DNA from: Paragordius varius
Lineage: Eukaryota > Nematomorpha
Length of the DNA stretch: 64,000 bases
NCBI GenBank assembly: GCA_964247055.1
Contig: OZ176054.1
Span: 11,036,001 to 11,100,000, forward strand
Reading direction: 5' to 3'
A model generated the notes under the pieces. It was not told where the DNA came from. It did no database searches and saw only the letters and a program-made list of their open reading frames with translations. This document shows, piece by piece, positions 1-23,700 of this stretch (positions are counted from its first letter, which is position 1; the number at the start of each line of letters is the position of its first letter). Made by a program: the position numbers and the translations under genes.

Positions 1-922
1 AATACACCTAAAATGTTTCGAAAATTTTTAGTATAACCAAATTAATCAAACTTGGTCTTATATTTCTTTAAAAATCTATGGTTTTCATTAAAATTAAAAA
101 TAAATTTTTTAGTAAAGAAAAATTTTTCATTTTTCTAATGTAGGAAGTTATGTTTGATTTGGAGGAGAGTAAGTATCAAAATGCCGAGCTACGTGTTTCA
201 ATATACGGGATTATTTTTTTAATTAAAATTGGGTATACATCAATATACCTAAAATGTTTCGAAAATTTTCGGTATAACCAAAATATATATTAATCAAACT
301 TTGTCTGATAATTCTTTAAAAATCTATTAAACTAAAAACAATTTTTTAGTAAAAAAAATTTTTCATTTTTCTATCGTAGGAAGTTATGTTTGATTTGGAG
401 GAGATTAAATATCAAAATGCCGAATTACGTGTTTCAATATACGGGATTATTTTTTTAATTAAAATTGGGTATACATCAATATACCTAAAATGTTTCGAAA
501 AATTTTAGTATAACCAAATTAATCAAACTTGGTCTGATATTTCTTTAAAATTCTATGGTTTTCATTAAACTAAAAATAAACAATTTTAGTAAAAAGAATT
601 TTCATTTTTCTAACGTAGGAAGTTATGTTTGATTTGGAGGAAAGTAAGTATCAAAATGCCGAGTTACGTGTTTCAATATACGGGATTATTTTTTTAATTA
701 AAATTGGGTATACATCAATATACCTAAAATGTTTCGAAAAATTTTAGTATAACCAAATTAATCAAACTTGGTCTGATATTTCTTTAAAATTCTATGGTTT
801 TCATTAAACTAAAAATAAACAATTTTAGTAAAAAAAATTGTTTTAATTTCTAACGTAGGAAGTTATGTTTGATTTGGAGGAAAGTAAGTATCAAAATGCC
901 GAGTTACGTGTTTCAATATACG
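1..922 (+). repeat. Tandem array (~238 bp unit, 4 copies) carrying a partial AMP deaminase exon
   Basis: Four head-to-tail copies begin near 1, 239, 477 and 716. The exon-like starts are at 144, 380, 619 and 859, so the period is 236-240 bp. Each unit holds the 3' end of an intron with a good acceptor, then about 67 bp encoding [20 protein letters not shown] (copy 2 has I for S). In copies 1-3 the sequence leaves the exon after ATATACGG, runs through GATTATTTTTTTAATT and enters the next unit. Copy 4 continues into the real exon. Copies differ by scattered substitutions and indels, so the array is not brand new. Confidence 0.85.
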
Positions 923-1022
923 GAAGCGATATAGCCGAATGGGATAAGTTAGCAAAATGGGCAATTACATATCGCGTGGCAAGTCCGAATGTGAGATTCC
1001 TCATACAAATCCCAAGGCTTTA
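859..1022 (+). pseudogene. AMP deaminase, isolated internal exon (catalytic domain)
   Basis: A 164-nt exon between acceptor CTAACGTAG and donor GTAAAATTT encodes 54 residues plus two bases of a split codon: [20 protein letters not shown], then [15 protein letters not shown], ending IQIPRLY. This is the strongly conserved catalytic-domain segment of AMP deaminase (AMP + H2O to IMP + NH3), closest in my judgement to the AMPD2 type. Upstream exons would lie left of the window. I find no downstream AMPD exon on the + strand before GART begins at 4147, so the gene seems cut here. The exon itself is intact and splice-competent; 'pseudogene' reflects the missing continuation. It could belong to the same gene as the AMPD 5' exons at 57545-61158 if the molecule is a tandem or circular repeat. 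Confidence 0.8.
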
Positions 1023-4000
1023 GTAAAATTTCATCATTTTGTTTCGTTTCGTTTCCTATTATTTAACTATTTGGCAGCCAGTTGTGGTAAAATTAAAAAT
1101 ATAGTGTTAGTATGCACATATTACAGTTATGTATGTTTAGAATTGTCAGATATAATACGTTTTAAATTGATTTTACTTTGTTTTTAATTGTTTACAATAA
1201 ATAAGCTATTATTATTTTTAAGGCTTAAAAATACGCATGTTGAAAGTTGACATATCAAACATTAAAACAATTATAAACAAATTATAATCATTTAAAAACG
1301 AATTTCTGTCAATTCTACATATACATGACTGTAATGTTAGCCCACATTGGCCACACAGTAATATGTTGATTCAAGCAGCAATTTTTTCCTATCTACCACC
1401 AACCTTAATTTGTTTATTTAATTTTGGAGGAAATTTGTTTAATAACTAACACAAACTACTGTAATACCAATTAGCCAACAATAATGTCAATTGGTTAGCA
1501 TAATGTGCATACTGTATAAAAATAAACCATACAAAAGTTAAAAGTTTTATTGAAAAATCCTATCTCTACATTTTATTCCATATCTAAACCTATATAATAC
1601 ATTTGCAAAATATATATCTTGAGTTACCTAAACATCTCTGTTCCGTATTTCATAACCCCAAAATTATAGATTACATTTAAAAACAAGTGTAAGGTTAATT
1701 AATTTTGTTTTTTTTTCAATTCAAAATTGATATTCCATTTTTAATTTTTTTCATAAAATAATATACCGTAAAAATATGTATTCCATCTAGGGTTGTGCTG
1801 ACCATGTCATGACCCGGTCTATTGACCAGGTCATGACATGGTCAGTGACTATTTATTTTTTGAACATGGTCATTAAAAACAGCTTTTTGAAATTTGCTGG
1901 TAAAATTTTTTTGGAAGAGAGATAGTAAGATTTTATTGTTTTTTATATTTTTTAAAAATAAATTAAATATTTAAATATGCTATTTAAAATATAAAATTAA
2001 TGAATATGCATCCTTATAACATTAGCATTTAAGCATATACAGTTATTTCGAATAACAAAACAATCAGTACTTTGCAAATGCAATTATTTCATATATGTGA
2101 ACCAATAAATGAATAAACATTTTATCATTGGATTTTCAATGATGAAAGAAAGTGTAAAACAAACTAGATAGAATTTTATTTGAAAAATCCAGTATTAAAA
2201 GCTATACATTTGAAAATTCAGAAAGCTACAAAGATGTGGCAAAATTTATTTGAAAACAAAATTCTTTCTTGATTAAATTTGATTGAAAATATTTGTAAAA
2301 AATAAATTAAAATGTATTAAATACCAACTTTTAAGAAAAAACATTTTAGTGAGACGCAAGTGTCGTTCGAACATTATTTTCACAATCCGTGACCGGATTT
2401 TTTTAAAAAAGCAGTCAAATGCACAATCCTAATTCCATCATTTTTTCTTTGATATATGCACTCGAATGGCTTTTTAGCCATCTTAATAAACAACCTATTT
2501 TATATTAATTTTTTTTATCATATTACACTGGACAACAAATTTTTCTGCCATTCGAGTTTTTTGAATTTTCTGATATTTAGTATCATTTTAACAGTAAAAC
2601 TGAAATAAAAATTATAACTCGTTGGAAGAATTTTGTATAATTTGATTTTTTTGATTATGCGCCCTCTTTATCAAAATTTTACTAAAAAATATTTTTCTTT
2701 GAAAATATACAAGTAATGCCCATTTGTAATATATCATTCGAAAGAGTAATAAAAACTCTATAAAATGCATACTAATATGTATCACATCGACAGTTAATAT
2801 TGGACACAAAGAGCGACAAACGCGCGAAGCGAGAGCAATTTTTTTAATTATTATATTTTTAAAACTAATGGATGAAAATGGCTCAAACTTTGTTTAGATG
2901 GGGATGAATGTGCAAAAAAGATAACACAAGAAAGTTTTTTTGATTAAAACATTTTTTTATTGCTTTTATGTCACTCAAAACAGCTATTTTTAAGTTTTTT
3001 GTTTTTTAAAAATTACCATCTCATCAATATTAATTTATTTTCTTTAGGCTGATAATTTCAAAATTTTAAAGATAAAAAACAAAGTTTAAAGTATTTTTGA
3101 TCTTTTATAGCCATTATGTAATAAATTTACAGTTATAACTATGCATTTTAGCATCCACTAGGTAAAATATTTATGATAATAATAAATTTTATTAAAAAAG
3201 CAAACCAAAAGCTTTTCTAAACATTTTTTTTAAAATTAAATACTAATATAACCCTAATAATTTTATTAAAATAATTATATGATTTTCAAATTAGTTTGTC
3301 TGTGAAAATTCCTGACTTATTTAAGGATTCAAAATTTCGACCATTTAAATCCAAATAACTTTTACACCAGATTGATTTAAATGACTTACTACCATTTAAA
3401 AGATGCAGTTTTTTGCGCTCTTTCGAATGATATAAAATACATGGCTTCATATTTATAACTTTTAATTTTCCAAATTTCGAGTTTAATGTTAAATCGGGGC
3501 CAAAAATTATCAATAAACTCTAATATAAAAAAATTCTTTCATGCTAGACCAATTTTCTTTTCAGATATACTAATTATGTACTTTAATGAAATAAATTTTA
3601 TTACAAGAATGGCAGTTAAAAAAAGTTTAAATTTGTTGTCTAGTGTTATATATGATTACAATAAGATGTTATCCCTTATTTTAAAACAACCTGAAACAAT
3701 AATTTATTTATAAAAAAATAACAAGCTTTAATATATGGTCGTCTTTATAACAAAATCAATGGTTTATTAGTTTATCCGTCTTGTTTTTTGAGTCATATTT
3801 TATTTTATAAATAAAGGTGTTGCAAATTTACATTTCTATTCCTTATTTTGAACGCAAAAAATAGGTTATCTCATAATAAGAATCAAATTTAAAAATTAAA
3901 ATTGTCCTTTAAAAAATATTAACCATTTAGTTTCTGTCTATACAAATTCAATTTTAACTGTATTAAATGAGTAACCAATCTACAATTATATTCCAAACTA

Positions 4001-4146
4001 TGCATCCTAAAACAATATAATTATTTTTGTTACCAAAATATAATTAATCTTTTCGTTTTTACGCGTCTTTATAAATTATAGAAATTTTTCCTGTAATTTT
4101 TATTATAATAAACACCAAACTAAAACAGAAAAAAAAATAATCTTAC
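1023..4146. other. AT-rich interval with no supported gene; contains the AMPD/GART breakpoint
   Basis: I see no exon of AMPD (+) or GART (-) here, although both genes should continue into it. The open frames in it (for example 3286-3513 minus) match nothing I know and lack coding composition. It contains a 17-bp perfect hairpin at 1798-1845 and otherwise low-complexity A/T sequence. Confidence 0.6.
1798..1845. repeat. Perfect 17-bp inverted repeat (hairpin)
   Basis: Arm CTGACCATGTCATGACC at 1798-1814 is mirrored exactly by GGTCATGACATGGTCAG at 1829-1845. A 14-nt loop contains a further GGTC/GACC pair. It is much more GC-rich than its surroundings. Confidence 0.8.
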
Positions 4147-16995
<12,849 letters not shown>

Positions 16996-17001
16996 GGGCA
17001 C

Positions 17002-17259
17002 GTGCGTTTGGCAAAAAATTTAAATTAAATGAAATTATGAAATAAAAACTGTGTGTGTGTATTGCTACAATCGAGGTCGACTTTTTACAATAATGTAAAA
17101 ACTTCTCCATTGTCCATCCGCACCAAAATCCTATGGCCACATTATGGGATCTAACTCTCTGAAAAACTCTTGGATGTTTACATGTAAAACGGGCCGAAGA
17201 AGGATAAGGTGGATGGACAATATTCTACAAGAAACCAATGCAACCCTGACAGACAACAT
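17002..17259. other. GART upstream region
   Basis: The ~260 bp upstream of the GART start codon hold no coding signal. There is a short GT run near 17051. No promoter element can be named with confidence. Confidence 0.4.
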
Positions 17260-17737
17260 TAACACTTGAATACAACTTTAAAAATTATGGAAGGAATCGG
17301 AACCATGGCAAAATTTTGCACTTATATAACATTAATAAACCGAAATATACAAAAAGTTCTATTTAAAAATACTTGATATTACTTATTTTAAGCTAAAACC
17401 GAAGGTAAAAATTTAGTGAACGTGACAAGTGTGCAATGGTAAAATGCACAAAGATAAACCGCTTTTTCTATTATTAATGTTAGATATAATTCAAATAAAA
17501 AACTAGATCTAATTTTATTCTTAAAATTAAATGAAGCCGATAGTTTGCAAAAATTTTGTTAAATAATCATGGAGTCGAAGTATACATGGAACTTTTTTTT
17601 CGGCTTATTTATATAATTATTAGGATGGAAGCATAAATTATTGGGACCGTTTCCTTTAATAGTTTTTTGAAAATCCTAACTCAAATTCAGTCTGGGCTAT
17701 TTAGATACCCCAATTTGAATCAAAGTGATAACACTTT
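17260..17737 (-). repeat. MITE family 2 copy, inverted orientation
   Basis: Starts TTAACACTTGAATACAAC and ends CCAATTTGAATCAAAGTGAT. It is in reverse orientation relative to the neighbour at 17863-18446, from which it is separated by ~125 bp. It shares the CCATGGCAAAATTTTGCAC and GGGACCGTTTCC blocks. Confidence 0.8.
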
Positions 17738-17862
17738 TTAGCTTATAAAAATTGTTTGAAAAAATATTTTAAGACATGTAAACTCGTATATAATTTGCAT
17801 ATTCTTTAATTTAAATCTAGCATGGTAAAATAAGATTAATAATTAACAGATATTTTCACTTA

Positions 17863-18446
17863 TTAACACTTCGATTCAAATTGGGGTATCTAAATACCCC
17901 AGACTAAATTTAAATTAAAATTTTTAAAAAACTACTGATGGAAACGGTCCCAATTTAAATTCTTCTAACTTGATAAATATTATATAAATATGCCAAAATA
18001 TCTTGATAAAATTTTGTTTTGAAAAAAAGTTCCATCTCAAACTACTTGAACGCCATTTTTATTTTACAAAAATTTTGTAAAATATCGTCTTCATTTAATT
18101 TTAAGGGTAAAACTAAAGCTTATTTTTTATATAAATTACATCTAACATTGATAGAAACAGAAAAAGCCGTTTATTTTGTATTATTTTTTTATTTTACAAT
18201 TTGACACATGTCACGTTGACTAAATTTTACCTTTCAGTTTTAGCTCAAAACAAATAATATCATGTATTTTTGAATAAAATTTTTTATATATTTCGGTTTA
18301 TTAATGTTATATAAGTGCAAAATTTTGCCATGGTTTGGATTACTTCCATACTTTTTAAAATATTTGATTTTAAACAGGCCTGGGGTATCCAACTACCCCA
18401 ATTTAAATCGAAGGACTAAAATGAGTGGGTTGTATCCAAGTGTTAA
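17863..18446 (+). repeat. MITE family 2 copy, forward orientation
   Basis: Starts TTAACACTTCGATTCAAATT and ends TGTATCCAAGTGTTAA. It is very similar along its length to the copy at 48329-48903 inside the hnRNP L gene. Confidence 0.85.
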
Positions 18447-18499
18447 TACAGTGAAAGTTCAACTAAATTTTGTTAGAAAAAATAATTTATAACACCTAA

Positions 18500-18850
18500 A
18501 ATATTAATTATGCCTTCTTAGGCGCATTATTCGAAAAAATATTTTTTATAAAAAGTAAAAATACAATCCTCCTCTCGAACTTTTTGCCGCTAATTTCTAT
18601 ATATCATTTTACACTTCTTTACGTTTTAGTTAATTTTTTAAGGTCATTTTTATCCCAGAATTGTGCCTATAAAACACTGTTTTAAAAGTTGTTTTACTTC
18701 AATTTTATTTATCAAATAATGTTCTCACGAATTAGATAAACAAGCTTATATACATTTTGCAACTTCTAGTATCTAAAATTAGAACAATACCAAAACATGA
18801 TTAAAAAAAACAGCTGATATTAAAATAATTATCAAGTTTCTGCCAGTAAA
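18500..18850. repeat. Dispersed repeat, relative at 40845-41240
   Basis: The segment GCCTTCTTAGGCGCATTATT through ACTTTTTGCCGCTAATTT, and later blocks (CAGCTGATATTAAAA, ACTTCTAGTATCTAA), recur near 40845-41240, partly in inverted order. No coding capacity. Boundaries are uncertain. Confidence 0.4.
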
Positions 18851-19116
18851 TGTATGAAAGCTTCATTATGTCAATTCTTTGCCTTTTTGAACCAATATAA
18901 ATTTTTTTGTCTGAGCGATTTAACACTATTACTTTTTGGGGTAGTTATATATACTCAGGCGATTGATTGAATATCTCATTAAGCCGAATTTAAAAATACC
19001 TGGGCGTTCTGTTTGGGCTGGCGGACACTAAAGAGAACCAACCTAGTTCCTCTTCTACTTCCGAAAAAACAAGCCTAATTTTGGTTCTTTATTCAGAATA
19101 GGTAATTACTACATGT

Positions 19117-19229
19117 TTAACACTTGCATACAACACATTCATTTCAGTCATTCGATTCAAGTTGGGGTAGTTGGACACCCCAGGCCTGTTTAAAATTAAA
19201 TAATTATGAATTGAAACCATGGCAAAAAT
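19117..19229 (-). repeat. MITE family 2 fragment, cut by a nested insertion
   Basis: Begins TTAACACTTGCATACAACAC, matches family 2 in reverse through GGCCTGTTTAAAA and CCATGGCAAAAATT, then stops exactly where the family 3 element at 19230 starts. Confidence 0.7.
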
Positions 19230-19799
19230 TGGGTGGGGTGATAAAAAAGTCGCACCTTAATTGTTAGTCAAGCGTGGCAAGTTGAGCAAGTTTACTTAAG
19301 CCAATAAGTGTACACTTGAAGATCGGTGATAAAAAAAACACTTAAGTCAATACTTTTGAAATAATTAAGTTATATTATATAAACATCTTTCCATTATATT
19401 TGCAAATGGACTCCAAACAAAATATAGTGTGAAAGAAATGGAAAGTGTTTGAAGGGCGAACGGTTTCAACAATCTTAAAATTATTACCAAGCTCAATATT
19501 AATTTTTTTATATTTAATAAGATACTTGCCAGTGAGTTTGAAAAACGTCAATAAATGCATATTGTATTAATTGTTTATCTTTTTGTGCCTTGTTTCATAC
19601 ATTCTGGCTGAAAATGATCAAAATAATTTCTGTAAAATTCAAATCGCGTGGCAAAAAAATGTTACATTCATAAGCAAAAGACTTGACTTAAGTGTTTTTT
19701 ATCACCGATCTTCAAGTGTAAACTTGCTGGATTAAAAAAAATTGCTCAATTGCCACACTTGACTTACAAGTCAAGTGCGACTTTTTTATCACCCCACCC
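19230..19799. repeat. Foldback/MITE family 3 with ~120-bp terminal inverted repeats
   Basis: The left end GGGTGGGGTGATAAAAAAGT is mirrored by a right end finishing CTTTTTTATCACCCCACCC. The inverted arms extend through CACTTGAAGATCGGTGATAA / TTATCACCGATCTTCAAGTG to the AACACTTAAGTCAA block, around a ~310-bp AT-rich core. No transposase. Single copy in this window. Confidence 0.85.
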
Positions 19800-20745
19800 T
19801 TCAGAATCGTGTAATTACATAGAAAAATTAGATAAAAACCTATTTATATCTATTCCACCATTTTAAATTTCATAAAACTTACCAAAAAAATTATATAAAT
19901 TAAATTTTAAGCAAAATATCGGTTTTTTCGGGAAAACTTTTTTGGATGCCTATTTTTATCATATATTCAAAATTTTAATCGCGCATTATCGGTATTTCTG
20001 CATGTTTAAAATAACCTGTCAAGTTTATAGGGGTTTAATAATTTGATTTTACCCATATCTAAAATGTAAAATATAAATAATTGTTTTTCTTTGTATGTAA
20101 AGTTTGTGATATCAATTAATGATAAATTAGGATAAACATTTTTTCACACCAAAAAATAATTTAGCAATGTGAGATTTTCCTATTTTCTAATATGTACATA
20201 ACACAAAAGTTCATCTCTCTTATATCCTTCGTAAGGCAAACCAAGCACTATGAAAATCCTGATAGATTTATCAACTATGTAACGTGCGTATAGTTATTTA
20301 CAACATCTTTTAATAATGTATTTTATTATTTAAGACTCTAGACCTTAAATTATATTCTTGCCATTAAACAATAAATATATTATTATATGTCCTTGCCGAT
20401 TTGTGATAGAATGAGGAAATTGTCAATTATGAAGAAACTGTTTTTCCCTAGTTTACTCATAGTTTTAACTCGTTTCTTACGATATCGGATTGAATTGTTG
20501 CGCATATAAATTTTTTTGACACCACATCTTCATTTTTTGACTACATATTGCACTTTTTCCCCCAGATTCCAAAGAATTATGGGATATAAGTTAGGGGTAA
20601 TTTAATAATAATTTTTTAATATTCTGTAAAAACATATTAAGAGTCTATCATTTTCAGCAAATAGTATGGAAGAACATTAGGATTTAATTTTAATCAGATG
20701 TAAACATTTTTGACTTAGCTCACATATTTTTATTTAAAATTTAAA

Positions 20746-23700
20746 ATGTCCTGGATAAATAATAATAAATTATTGTTGTTTAATCAAGAAAAGTTGAATA
20801 TCAAACAATTAAATAGGGTACAAACTGATAAGGAATATAAATTAATAAAAGAATTTGCAAGTATATTTGATTTTTCATAATATAAGGTATATATGCGAGT
20901 GGCAACAAGTAATTAGATTATATTATTTACAGCGATACTAACATTAAATATTGCGCAATTGCAATCTTTTTTACAAAATTTGGATTGTGGTGATTTTAAA
21001 GACATAACAACCCTAAAAACACTTTATTCCGAAATTTATTTTGTTTGGAATATGGTACATGTTCTCTATTTCACTGATGGTTTTTATATCCAAATAATTT
21101 TTTTTAGATAAAGAAATCAATGTTTTATTTAATGTTCTTAAATTGATTTCTTGTTCTTATATGGGATCGGCTCAATATATTTGCGATAATATGCACAATA
21201 ATTATATATTATTGGATAATGAAATGTGGGAATCGGTTTAAGCATATATTATAATATATTTAGATCCTTATATTAGCTTATCAAGGACAATTAGATATAA
21301 TATCTAATTTTTTTGCCCAAATTAATAGTGACTCCTCGATTTTAATAGAAAAAGCATGTATGCATTTGAAGTCTTGGCCTTTCTATGGGGTATGAATCAG
21401 TTTTATGAGCTTTTAACTCAAAAATTATTTAATTGTGAACATCTACAAAATTAATATTTCAAATATTATGTTTGGTTAAAAATTTATTTTTATATAATAC
21501 ATTTTTCTATTTGATAAAAAATTATTAAAAATGAAATAAAACCATCTTTAGGTTTTTTTTATGAATATTTTACCCTGTAACTTTAAATTTAAATATTATT
21601 TACAGTATATGGATGGCTTAATACATGATTATGAATTTAAAACTTGTTGTGATGTTTGGCGAAACGAAGGTCTGCAAATTCTTTCCGATTTAACCCGATA
21701 TCAAAAAGCTTCCCCCAATAATGCCGATTTATACAACAATCATATCGAACTATTAATTTGCGTTTTCAAAGTAATATACCATTTACAATCAAAATCACCC
21801 TTAAACAATTCAAATTTAGCCTTGAACAATTTAAATTCACCCTAAAAATATATTATGTATTTTCGAGATAATATAACTCATTATTAATATGAAATATATC
21901 TTTATGGCTTAGTTTATTTATTTTCAGTATAATTTTAATTTCAAACAAAATTTCATTTTTTAAATAAATAAAATGATATGGTATTTTTATTTCTTAAAAA
22001 ACACATAATTTATTTTAGGGTAATTTGAATTGTTTTAGGGTTAATATAAATGTAAAGGTTATATATTAAAATTTTTTTATAAAAGTAATCCTCCCCTGTC
22101 ATAATAAATTTGCTAACAGCATTTTTAAACTAATTAATTCCTATTTTTAAATATGGCCCTAATTTTAAAATTATATAATCGTTTATAAGTTTTTGTTATC
22201 CTACAAATTAACTAGTTTGTAAAAAAAATTTAGCCTTATGATGAGTTAACTAATAAAAGTTGATAATTAACATTTGTTTTTTTTTATTTTTTTAAATTTT
22301 AAACCTTAATATAAATTTGTTTGAGACAAAATGATTATTTTTTATATATTTTTAATCGAGATAGATACATATAATGACCATATTTTTAAAGGTGTTTCAT
22401 TCGGGGGGTATTGATTTTAAATATAATTTTTTGGTTTGCATAGATTATTACAGGAAATGAAGCCTGCTTTAATCCATCAACTTTCACCATTAGTATGCCA
22501 GAAAGCGTTAACTCTGTCTTAAATAACGAATCAAGTATAAACTTAAAATTTTATAATTTTAAAGGTTAATAAAGGGCTAATATTATTCATGTATAAAGGA
22601 AATTATATTTCAATCTGTTATTTTATTTAAATAGATAACTATATAATTTCAATTGTGAATTATATATAAATGAATATATTACCAATTTATACCTCTATTA
22701 TTTCGCAATCCAGAGGAATATGGGATATATATCAAAAATATTAAGTTTTAAAAATATTAGTATCTTTAAATTTTTATATTGTGCCTTTATAAATTTATTT
22801 TTAATTCCAAAATCCAGGCAATAAAGAAAAAGATACTAAGAAAAGCGATAACTTAACATTGCCGGCCTTTTCAATTTTTTTGGCCCAAATGGTGTATCAA
22901 ATGTCATCTCAACTAAATGATCTCAAAACAAATTTACCAATTTACGTCAAAGTAAATTTTAAGCTTTCATAAATTTTTGATAGATTTTAGGTTTTTAACT
23001 GGGCTTGGATTTTAACAAGAACCGGTTCCACCTCCTTAATTACTGGTTCTCATATGATTTTTATTATAAAAATTTTATTTTATCATTTAAATTTAATTGT
23101 ACCACTACATATTACATACCTCAAATTTTAAACCCAAAACTAAGCCCGCCCCTAATATTATATTAGCGACATTCTCTGAATTTTGAGCGATTCGGCTGTT
23201 CTAAAAAAACTTATAGTCTTATCTCAAGTTTATTTATAATACATATATTCGTATATATAGGTCTCCGTTGAAAGGGGTATTTTACCCTGAATTTTCTGTT
23301 TTCAGACCTGAGAAGCAGTTTGACCAGCAAATTGCTCGAGGCAAATAAATTTTAAAGTTAAATAAAGATTTTTTTTAGTTGCCATACTTAATTTAACATA
23401 TATATATATATATACCATTTACAGTTCAAATTCACCCTTAAACAATTCAAATTCACCCTTGAACAATTCAAATTCACCCTTGAACAATTCAAATTCACTC
23501 TTGAACAATTCAAATTCACCCTTGAACAATTCAAATTCACCCTCGAACAATTCAAATTCACCCTCAAATAGATAATATGTTTTTTAAGATTAAAAATTAC
23601 CTATATTTTAATATATTTTTTAAAAAATAAAATTTTGTTTTAAATTAAAATAATACTAAAAAAATAATATATTATGCCATAAAGATATATTTTATACAAA

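Noticed and set aside
3286-3513. Minus-strand ORF of 75 codons between AMPD and GART
   Set aside because: No resemblance to GART C-terminal motifs (no LAGFMRILS or HPSLLP), no splice context and AT-driven composition.
4049-4076. Possible GART exon 17 on the minus strand (IIYKDA-like, between an AG and GTAAAA)
   Set aside because: Its frame does not fit the phase 0 end of exon 16, where it runs into TAA. The resemblance to the expected HKLYKDR region is too short.
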